64,000 bases of DNA from Haliclystus octoradiatus (lineage: Eukaryota > Cnidaria > Staurozoa > Stauromedusae > Haliclystidae). Location: NCBI GenBank assembly GCA_916610825.1, contig OU744447.1:30392561-30456560 (forward strand), read 5' to 3'. A program made the position numbers and the translations under genes. This document shows positions 20,437 through 32,400 of this stretch, piece by piece (the first letter of the stretch is position 1; each line of letters begins with the position of its first letter). The notes below the pieces were generated by a model. The model ran no database searches. It was not told the origin of the DNA and worked only from the letters and a program-made list of their open reading frames with translations.

Positions 20437-23400
20437 CTAAATTCCCCACATTCGTCTCATGAATGACTGGAATCGTTCTTCTTTGTCAAAAGTTAAATTT
20501 AATGCTTCACAATAATCTTCAAATTCCTAATTAATGAAAAAATAATAATACAGGTTTCAAATATTATTGCAAAGTCTTTCAAATATCAAATCTATATGTA
20601 ATAACGCTAACAAACATTTAACACATTCAAAATTAGATCAAATCAAAAGTTGTTATCGATTTATTGACTTTTGAGTACATATGGAATTTGAAAGAATATC
20701 CCTGTTGTACGAGACAGAGCCGTAAATAGAAAGGCCCTCGAGATTCCTGTAGATGAAATCTGCTCAGGCAAGAAGAAAGGACTAAATGGAATGTAACAGG
20801 AAACTTGAAATGCTTGAAAAATGGCCAGACTCTCTGGAGAAATAGTTATGTTTACCCCGTGAGTAATTCCGTCTTACTGCTGCAAAAATAATTCAATCAG
20901 TTCATGAAAATTCATGAACATTTCAAGAACAACTTACACACAGTTTAACGACATGTTTTTTACAAACATTTTCACGAGTTGTCCATGAATAATCAGTAAC
21001 AATCGGACCATGAACTGCGTTACAGGTTGAATATTGTGGATAATCACTTGTAAAAGGACGTCATATCAGAACTATCCACTGATGCAGATAACAGATAACT
21101 TTTTTCAAAGGACTGGTACATGTTGCATATATAGTCAACAGGAAAAAGTAAATATTTCTTCAAACACGGAGCCCTTGCTTTTGATGTCATATGTGGACAT
21201 TTTATTTTGAGAGTTAGATTTTGTTTTGGTGGCATGTGGTCCTTGTTGAAAAATATGGAAAAAAAGGAGAAGAGCTATGCAAAAGTTAATTTTGTTGAAT
21301 GAAAGATTAATAGGCGCCTACTGTCAGGGTCCAATAAAATATTTTCGCTTCCGGGTAAAGTTTTTCACAACTTTTCATTCATTTTCATAAAAATTATTGA
21401 TAAAACTGTATCTTTTACATATCTTCCATAGAAAAGAAAGAAAATTAGTTTTCTTCTGGTTATAAAACTTAAATACAACTATTCCCTCCCCTTCCTTCTG
21501 AATTTGGGCTAGCCTTACGGGACTCTCAGTTCTGATAATAATTTTGTTTTTGGCAATACCAACCAGATTAAATTTTTATATCTTTATCCATCATTTTTTG
21601 TGTCACACGTAAGAACGGTAAGTATTAGTTCATAGTCAACATCGATCCTTCCTGTCGTCACAAGCTAGATCATCTGTTTTCCTCGACATGTGTCTCACTC
21701 AACCCAAGTCCGGTTAGGAATCCATTAGGAAGTTAGAGTTTATACCACATGATACAACCCGGTCGTGTTTATCTACTAATGTGTAACCTAAGCTCTCAGC
21801 GTCCATAACACAATGGCTACGATGGAGACTAGGTAACTCAGATGTTCTAGTTAGATTCCCCTTCAAAGAATTATTTATAGTATTATTGTAATTTAATTCT
21901 GTTTCTCAATAAACTGCAAGGTTGGAAATGGTTGTTGTACAATGTACGCATACGTTTCCAAAGAGCGATGTGATGGATGTAGTCCATTTAAAGTAAAGAT
22001 AGGCCCTGATGGGATCGATGTTGAACTAATGCTGACCGATAAGAACGGGAATATATGTTGACTTACCACATATTTAATTTCTCCACTAATTTGTGTATCT
22101 GCAAAAGATGCTAACAGGGTTTTTCTAACATCAGATTCTGTCTTTTTACCTGCAAATAGAAAAAAGTCGTTAAATTTTCAATTTTGAACGTTTCCTCGTT
22201 TTAGTAATATACCATTTTAGAACCTTTAAAAGTTTTGATTCATTTTCAGAATTTAAAGCTGTTAGGCCTATTCTAATTTTTTGTTATTGAAACTGTTATA
22301 GGTCTACAGTTTTAATCAGGGCAAATATGCCATAGTAAAATGGCTCGGAAGCTGCAGTTCATGAAACATGTACAGCTACTTCAACAAAATCTCAACTATT
22401 TTCAAATTAGTTGGATTCAACCTAGGTATATTTTGCTTTATAGGAATTTAACTTTGTTTATGCTGGGACATTCAAAAAGCAAATTTTGTGTATAATTTTT
22501 CAAGCAAGATCTCAAACTATTATATTTGCTAAATAAATGTTTACCTGATACAACAGAAGGATGATTATTTGAATAATAAAAACGCGGAAGTTCAGTCACA
22601 CGGATGACACCAGTCTTTGCATGATCCATTTTTAAAAACGCTCTTCTAACGAATATTTTACTCTCCTCTTTCATTGTTCCAACAAGGAAATATAAAAATA
22701 GATTGATACCAACAGACGATGGTACAACACCATCTCCAATTGAAAGAAGAACAACATGAAATTCCTATGAAATTTTAAATACGAAATACCATATAAGTAA
22801 ATAAGTATAACATTGACTAATTTGATTGGTCGAACAGCGGTCAATTCTAAAGCTGTTATTGATCGCTCCATGTTTTCTTACCGTTATGGAGTAAAGAATC
22901 GATAATTGCGTTTTTGATGCATTAAAATTCATATTATGATTATATGATCCAAATTTGACCTGCTAATTATTGACTAAAACAGTTATTGACCTCAGACACT
23001 AGGTGTGCGTCGGATCGGATTGACAGAAAATTGATTACGGGTAAGAATGTGATAGTGATCCGAATCCGATCCGAAATAATAATCATAAATATAATTCGAT
23101 CCGACCCGAAACTAAAATTTCTAAATTAACCCGAACTAATCCAAAATGTTTTAGCATGAAATCCGAAAAAAAAAACGAGTTCTACAGGGCATCAAAGAGA
23201 TGTGAAACATGTCAACATCCAACAGACATACATTTTGCCAACATAATTTAGAACATTGGCCCTTATAAATCTATTGACTTTTGATACGGTCTCAGACACA
23301 CGACCAGATATTTCTTCAATTTGAAATCTTTTATGATATTCCATACTCTTTCCTATCAAGCTGGGCTGATGGACATTCTACGTCGGGCTAGAAGCTTTAA

Positions 23401-26400
23401 GTCACTGCTACTGCGATAAAATACGAAAGTACCACACTCTAAAAGTAAATTCCTAGACTTGAACATATGCATGACGTTTGACGTATCAAGTCTATCACTG
23501 TCACTAAGTACTGATTAAGTCACTGTATATACGGAGAATAAACTGTCAAGGAGAGCATGAGACACAACAAACATTGAAATGATGTACAAATAATCAACAC
23601 ATAATAATTGATTACTTCCTTCATAAAATTGCAACTCATGTCACATCATTTGAGTCAATTGACCAGGCATATTATTATATAGCTATATTTACATTGAAAC
23701 ATTTATTTTCTGTGTTGGAAGGAAACTAGAACACATTAATTATTACGAAATACAAATACCCAATCAAATTTTGAAATCCGAAATAGTCCGAACCAAAATA
23801 GCACTACAAATCCGATCCGAGGACCTAAAATAACAACCCAAATCCGACCTGATCGGATCGGAACGGGTTAGAACTCGGATTCGGTTTGGATTCGCACATC
23901 TTTACTATGAATATCAGCATAATAACCTCGGCTGACCTTGGTCATTATCAGCTGATATTCACCTCGCCTTCGATCAATAACTGTTAAGTAGTTATCGGCC
24001 AACTGGTCAATATGGAAACTAATCAATTTGATTGATTGAGCAGCAGTCAAAAGCTGTATTAAACACTTCATATTTTCAAATTCTTATTGCAGAATGATGC
24101 GACAAACGATTATGTTATGCGATAATCGGTAAAAATTGCAGTATTTGAAAACTAATTAAATATTTTTGGAATTTTTGGAATTAAGCAGGTGATCTACTTT
24201 CAAATTGACGCTGTTCCCATTTAAGGGACATGTATGTTGATAATCAACAGGCATATGCGAGTGTAACTGGTAATCTGGTTTAATAAAATCTCAATTGGGA
24301 ACTGAAAGTCATGGTGTGGTATTATACTGAGGGTAGGCCTACATATATGATTAAAAGTTTTGCGCACCTCATTAGAAAGGTCTATCCGGAACTTCCTCAG
24401 TGCAGTCATCATTTGTTCTTTGGTAACAAAACCTTTACCAGATTTATCTAATGTAACCAGATGTTTACGTATACCAATTAATGTTTTGACAGCAACACGC
24501 TTCAGTAGATTCATCTGCACACGCCCTGCATAAAGAAACCAGAGAAAAGTAAGGGATAGATAGTCCATACTTCAGAAAGGTCTTTATACACCAAGAGATT
24601 CAATACCTTTGGTCACCAAACATATGCAGGATTTCTTTATTCCAGAAGTTAGTAGATCATGCCTAAGGCACAGCAGAACAGTCGGCAGGAGGTTAAGTAA
24701 AACTTAAAGTGTATCACATGAAACGCAAGAGGGGAATGTTATTGGCATTGGAATTATTGGATGCAAGTCTGTAAATAATGTGGATCCTAGTGTAGTGGTA
24801 AGGGAGGTTGACCTTGGCCTGCAGGATCATGGATTGTATTATAAGGCACTCTGACTGTTAAGACGATTGATCGCACGCCATAATGTTTTGAAAAAAGAAA
24901 ATTCAAATCAACTAATTCAAATTCAACTTGCTGGATAATTATTTGAACGGAGAGACATGCTCCCTTCCATTGAGTTAGGATTTACCAGCAAATGTGATGT
25001 TAAGAAGGATACATTTGTGTTGCCATGACAAATGATAATCATGACGCATGTTGTATCAATCATCTAGTGGTGTGCAATACCACGTCTTGATCATTTTTGG
25101 CGTGCATTTTATAGCACCTGTGTCATCTTTACAATACAAACCATGTGCAGGGTCTAAGTTTCAATTCCTTAAAGAAGTGCATTTAAAGTCCATGAGCAGT
25201 TCATAAACTCAGCAAATGTTTTCTGCAGGGGTCTAAAAGTAGTTATCAACCTTCCCTCATAAGTTCATCAACACGAAGAGCCTGCTTGTGTTGTAAGTTA
25301 CTGAACTTATGAACTAGGCTTTGCAGAAAATTTCATGGATTTCAACAACAGACCTTCAAAATTCATCATTGTTAAATGTGTCAAAGATATGCTATTTCAT
25401 GCTTGAATGAATATTGAACTGCATTGGAAACTGCTCCTGCGAAGTTGGTCCATGAATTGCTTAATAAAAGTTCATGAACTATTCAGTAAAAGTTGGTTCA
25501 TGAACTGTTCAGTAAAAGTGTCTTATGTCAAGTTCAAGATATTTCCATCAATCTTTGTACAAATGTTCATAAATAGTTCATGAAGGTTTTGTGATGATGT
25601 CATTGATTCAAAAATAATCACTTACGTTGCACATTCCTAAGTATTTCTTGCAGTTGTTGTTCATCCTTAACAAAATAATTATCCATCCATTCTTCTCTTA
25701 ACATTCTTTCTTTTCTCGTGTGGCATCCATTATATTTCAGATCTTCCTTGGATGACATGTCAAGGTCAGTTATGATAAATCTTATAAGCGGATCTTGTCG
25801 CAAACCAACGGGTAATGTTGTTTGGTTTATCGTATCAAAGGTTAATATGTTACCCTGAAATATACAATGCAAGATGTAATCTATTGTTCTTACTAATAAT
25901 TAACCAATACAATTATTGGATGGTAATACTGATTGAGTTTTTACTTAAGATCCCTTCACTTGGGAACAACATCAACTTTTCACTGCAAAAATATTCCCTC
26001 AGTTCACAAGATGTTTATGAACACTGTGAACAGTTCACATGGATAATGACCTGTTCCTAGAGAACATCCAACAGCTCTTGAATTGTTCATGAACGTTAAA
26101 TGGCCTGCTTCTCATCAGCGTTTCCACAAACTGTTCATGCACAGTTCATAAAAACTTGGCATTTTGAAGTTAACTTACGGTTTTTACAGGGGTTACCTGA
26201 CCTTTCTCAAATATTAAAACTATGTGTAATTTGCTAATCTGTTAAGGAATTGCTATTGCCAACACTCAAAATGAAGCTGAGACCATGTGTGCAATTTGAA
26301 TGTTTCCTGCAGAAACCAGCTAAGGTTATAATATTCGGGAATAAGTTCAGGACAGTTGAACCAAATTGCAAACTGCAAACCCTCCCGTGATATTATATAC

Positions 26401-29400
26401 TATATTGCAATGAATTAATGATGACGACGATGAACTCACCACTGCAATATCTAGAATGCAAAACGGTTGATCAGCCCTCCTTCCTGATATATGGCAATAT
26501 GCATCTCTTGCAATGAAAGGCAAAGCACTCGATCTAATTGAAAACAGAAGAACAGGCAATTAGTAGCTTATCAAGAAGTATGTTAAGAAGAAGTATAGTA
26601 AGATTAATTAACTAAAATTATCTGGGATTAATTTACAATAAATCTTAACCAACACATATAACACCATTGCTTCAACACAATTCATTGATCGTTAGATTGA
26701 TGCATGACTAATATCTGTTTTCAATGAAACGTACATTTATGCGCTGCTTTGAGAGGATTTAATTAACACCAGGGAGGGGGTGGTGCTGAGATACGTTCAT
26801 ATGTGTGTTATCAACTTCTCGTGAAAGTTCATGAAATAGGGAATATAATGTGAATTAAAATGTTTAAGAAGTTTACATGAAAGTTCATGAACTGTTCACG
26901 TGTTGTTGAAATACATAAATCGTTCCATTCATGAAGTTAATGGACAGCTTTGTAATTCATAAATTGGCTGCTCAGAGGAAATCTGAGAACAATTTTGTTC
27001 ATGTAATTTAGAGCAAATATGAATTTTGGTTCAATCTAGTAGTCATGTTACAATCCTGACATGCATTAACTACTTGTCATACATACCTTGTGCCAAACTG
27101 ACGAAATTCATACATGGTAATTGATGAATCAGCTGCAAAAAAGAAGCCACTGATTTCTCTCAGAGCATCACGATCACTCCTGAAATGAACAACAAGAGAG
27201 CAAAGTGCATTAATTGGTTATAATGTGATCAAGAACTTCAGATTTCTGAGCACCAGAAGACATTCTCTTGTTTCATTAACGTCACATGACCTCCCAGTTG
27301 TGAGCTGAACACATTACAACATAATGTTCATTAAAAAGTTCACAAACAACAGAATGTTCATCAAGATTTCATGGAATGTCTATAAATGGTTCACAAAGAG
27401 TTTATCTATGAAATCTATGAAGAATTAATATGTTCATGTACTGTTCATGAAATCGTGAAATGCTTCTACAGGGGAGGTTACAGAAAAGAAAGATCAAGAT
27501 GCTGTACATCACAACATCAATTAAACAGCTTGAACTTGTATCCAAATTCAATCAATTTAGAGCAGGGTGTGTGAAATGCTATAAAAACTTTTCACCAGAT
27601 AGGGTCCTTAAAATGATGTGATTTCCCAGTTAAATTGAAATGTTTTTCTTCAGTATAGTGCTTAGCCTTCCGATAAACGTATCCTTGTGAAAAAAGTTAA
27701 TGAATTTGTGAACATTTCCTTGCAGGTTCATGGACTGGTTAATGAATATGACAGAGATCAAATACTCACAAACAAAAACCTTCATGAGCTCATGAAACTT
27801 TCTCACATTTGTCAAGCTGATGGGTTTTGTCGGACATGGTTAAAAGCATTTCTGAGAAACAATATAGGCGGGCTGTTTAGATTAACTACTACAGAAAAAT
27901 TAAGCTGGGCTTTGGTTTGAATCAGTTTTGATCTGATTGGATTGAAGTTTATGCTAAATTTGGAATAATCAAAATAAAAACAAAAACCATAAAACTAACA
28001 TAATAAAGAAAATATATTATAGTCAAACACTTTACAAACATGGTTTTGAGCTTAGTGATCAGATTTTGATTAGTTAGCTCATGTTTCAAACAGGCCTGCC
28101 CCTGTGAAAAATAGTTCATGAACGTTAAATGGCCCTGAATTTTCATGAACGTTTCATGAACTGTGCGTGAGAGTTCATGAGCAGTTCATGAAAATTGGGG
28201 CAATTTAACGTTCATGAACTGTTCGTGAACTGTACAAGAACTCCTGAACTGTTTTTGCAGGGGTGTATCTGATTGGTCAGTTTGTTTAGGATTTGATATC
28301 ACAAACAAAATTCATATGGCAAGTGTGATAATGCTACATCCCAACCCTTGTGAAAAACAGTTCAGGTGTTCATTAACGGTTTAGGAACTTTAAATGGCCC
28401 AAATGTTCATGAACTGTTCATGAACTGTCTGTTAGTGCTCATGAAAATTGAGACAATTTAAAGTTCATGAACTGTTCATGAACTCCTGAACTGTTTTTCA
28501 CATGGGAAAGCCTGTGTTGTCTATCATTGCTAAGGATATTGATTGGACAACTTAAATAATGAAGAATATAATTAATAGATTTGCAATCTGTTACGAACAA
28601 CCTTGATTATACCTTGATATCAAACAATGCTTATTCAGAAATATTGCTCTGTCACATCATCTTTATTTTGAAATCATTGATTTCCACACGTTTAAACAAG
28701 CAGTCATAATGTAGCAAATTAGTCTTTCTAGCCTTAAATTTTGAAGCTAAAATCAAGGGGTCAACTTATACACCGAGCCTAATAATTAGTCCCTAAAATG
28801 CAAGACAAACGACAACAATACAACTAAATCCTATATACAACGGACGGCATATTGTGTTCATTTTGTCCGTATTGTTTTGAAAGTAATAAAATTATTTTGC
28901 AGACAAGCGGTTTCAAATCAATCGTGAATGAATGGTTTATGTAATTTAGAGCTGACATGATCAAATTACGTTGAATTCTAATGTTTGCTAAAGTGTGGAA
29001 GATCAACACATCAGTGTGATTGTACACTGGGTCGACTTATACACTGGTAGATTAAAACGACAATAATATAGCCTTACCGTGTAATGATCCTAGCACCAAA
29101 ACGTAATCTATTTATTAAATCATCACCATTGGTTAGCAGAGATCTAAAGAAAACAACAAATAAACCAATCAAATAATTTAATCAGGAATGTACATGTAGA
29201 CATTCCCAGAAAGAGAAATTGAAATTATTCAAATATTTTTAACAGAAGGATGAATAGTTTGATAGCGTGAGCAATTTTGTATACTTTGTGGCCTTTCCAT
29301 TTAAGTTTGTCAAGAATATCAACAAGCCTGCTTCCATTGTTATTATTATCATTATTATTAATTTACTATCATTTAAATCATGTCAAAAACTTAAATTTGG

Positions 29401-32400
29401 TTGTTCTGCCATGTCGGTTACAGTTATGTATTTTTTGGGGGGGTGTCACAAAACCATGCTTTAACCTTGGCGCTCTTCATCAAGCATTACCTGCATGCTC
29501 AGTCGACCAATCAAATTGCTATGAATCATTTGATTATTGTAGAACAAAGGATGCCGTGTGCCTTCATCGACTTTTTGCTGCACTCTCAACGATCAATCAA
29601 ATTGCTAGGTATCATTTGATTATTGTAGAACAAAGGGTGCCGTGTGCCTTCATCGACTTTTTGCTGCACTCTCAACGATCAATCAAATTGCTATGAATCA
29701 TTTGATTATTGTAGAACAAAGGGTGCCGTGTGCCTTCATCGACTTTTTGCTGCACTCTCAACGATCAATCAAATTGCTATGAATCATTTGATTATTGTAG
29801 AACAAAGGGTGCCGTGTGCCTTCATCGACTTTTTGCTGCACTCTCAACGATCAATCAAATTGCTAGGTATCATTTGATTATTGTAGAACAAAGGGTGCCG
29901 TGTGCCTTCATCGACTTTTTGCTGCACTCTCAACGATCAATCAAATTGCTATGAATCATTTGATTATTGTAGAACAAAGGGTGCCGTGTGCCTTCATCGA
30001 CTTTTTGCTGCACTCTCAACGATCAATCAAATTGCTAGGTATCATTTGATTATTGTAGAACAAAGGGTGCCGTGTGCCTTCATCGACTTTTTGCTGCACT
30101 CTCAACGATCAATCAAATTGCTATGAATCATTTGATAGTTCTGGAAAAAAGTGTCCATGACCAGTTTATGAACACTTCCTTCATGAACTCAGCAAATTCT
30201 TTCACAGGTTAAATATGTAAAAGCAGACCATCAGTTCAAATTTAAATTAATAAGCTCTTAATTATTTTTCATATAAAAATAAAACATTGTATCATACATT
30301 ATTTACCTTCTTTTATGTTTCTTTTGAGATTGTTGTGAATTATTGAGTCTTGATATTTGATTACTTGTTTGATCGTCAATATCAAGTCTAAGATTCAAAG
30401 ACAATGGTCATAATGATATATACATGTATATATAATTAAATGAATAAATATATTTATTATTTATCTATACTGAATGTGCGTGTAATATAATTGAAAATTG
30501 TCAAAAATCAGACATTCATATTATTGGAAATAATATCACGTGACAAGTTGACATAAAGTCATGCGTCATATAACACCTCTTGGTTAGTTGTTAGGAGTTG
30601 TCGAAAGAGATAGTTCTGATAGTATTCATTAGTTTTATTATATTACATTCTTACTGTTTGTTATATCTTGACTGTTAATATTGGTTCAATTGTTTACTCT
30701 GGTTATATACTTGATTAATTATATTTCCATCACATATTTGCTACTTAAAGTTTCACGCCTAAGCGATAATCATGCAATTTATTAAAGGTCCATCAATGAT
30801 CTGCTCATGAACTCATGGGTTTTTTACGCAGCAACTCAAGGAGGTAGCCCCCTGCTGAAAAAAGTTTATGAGTTCTTGAACGCAAAATTGACGAAAGGTT
30901 TATGAACTGTTCGTGAACTTTCAGGCAATTTCACATTCAAGAACCAGCTCTTGAACCGGTTCATGAACTCTTTGTGACTATTCATGAACCCATAAAAAAT
31001 GTTCATTAACTGTTTACGAACTCATGGATTTTTTTTAAGGGGAAACTATGCATTCAGATTTTATACAATTGCATTTAATAATAGTATGCGTGAAATCGAT
31101 ACTTGATATCCATGAGACCCTTGTGAAAATCAAATCATCTGTTGATGAGCAGCTCATGAATGCATGAACAGTACATTAACACTTCACATAGGTACACAAA
31201 CAGTTCATACCGTATTTATTAACATCAAATAGCCTTTTTCGTGTGAACATTTTCACAAACCTTCTACAAGCTTCTTTGTACAAACATGAAGATGAAGTTG
31301 TACAGTAGAGGGCTACTGTAATGAAGTAAGGCAATCTAGCATTCATGCAATGTGTTTCAAGGTGTAGTTAATAAATGTATCTACCTGCTCATCTCATCAG
31401 CCAGTAAAGCTTCTTCAATTACTTGCTGCTTGCGTTGCATCCCAAGATTAGTCTGATCTTCAAAATGACTATTATTATGTACATCAGGACATTCAATGGC
31501 AACATCTCTGTAAATGTCATTAGCAGCATCCTTCATAGCTTGCAAAGCATCACTGCTAGCACTCAAATCAAGTTGTAGTACAGGAATAAAGTCATGCTTT
31601 TTTGGACGGCCGCTTGATAATTCACCTGAGCGCTTTCTCTGAAAAAAACAAAAAGGATAGGTGAGATGTATCTCATAGAGTTTTGTTATGATGTTGTGGA
31701 CATTTGCTTTCATTCTAATGAATAGATCAATTATTGTTACTCTGAAATATCTGTTCATGAGCAGATAATATTACTCCATTGAAGTTTGTAACAGTGACAC
31801 GATATACAATGACCACCAGCCAGCTTTAAATGAATAAGCTTCAGATAAAGAATATTAACCTTCAATAATTTGACCGAGCTATAAGCTACTGAATCTGTCT
31901 CAGTTGATCCTGAATAAAGTGCCTTCAATTAGATAACTGACCCTCATACAACATATACATAAATAAAATTCTTGAAAACACGCGTATTTCCTCACTTGAT
32001 GAGTCGGTGATAAAGATGAAACTTTTGCAATCGGCACAGGGGATCTACAAATAGGAAAATAAATAACTTAAATAGAAATTAATTATTTGCTCTAGTGAAA
32101 TACAGGTATTAATTCACCAAGAACAGTCACTCACAATTAGCCCCAATTTTCATGAACAATTTATGAACAGTTCATGAAAATCTGGGGCCATTTAAAGTAT
32201 GTTTATGAACTATTCATTAACTGTTCATGAACTCATGAAGTGTTTTTCATTGGTAGACACCTGAATCACTGGCCTTTCTAATTGCATTTATTATTGAGTT
32301 AAAGCATGTGGTAAGTGGGGTCTTTACGATAATAAATTCACAGTTTGAACAGTATTGCAAATGAAATCAGGATAAAACTGATAGTGTTTTTGATTTAAAA

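Noticed and set aside
29277..30126. Series of 70-140-codon frames repeating CRTKGAVCLHRLFAALSTIN
   Set aside because: They are frames read through the 86-bp minisatellite. The unit is not a multiple of three and the repeats simply recur in each frame.
29488..30137. CRISPR-like array
   Set aside because: The repeats are directly adjacent with no unique spacers, and the context is animal intron.
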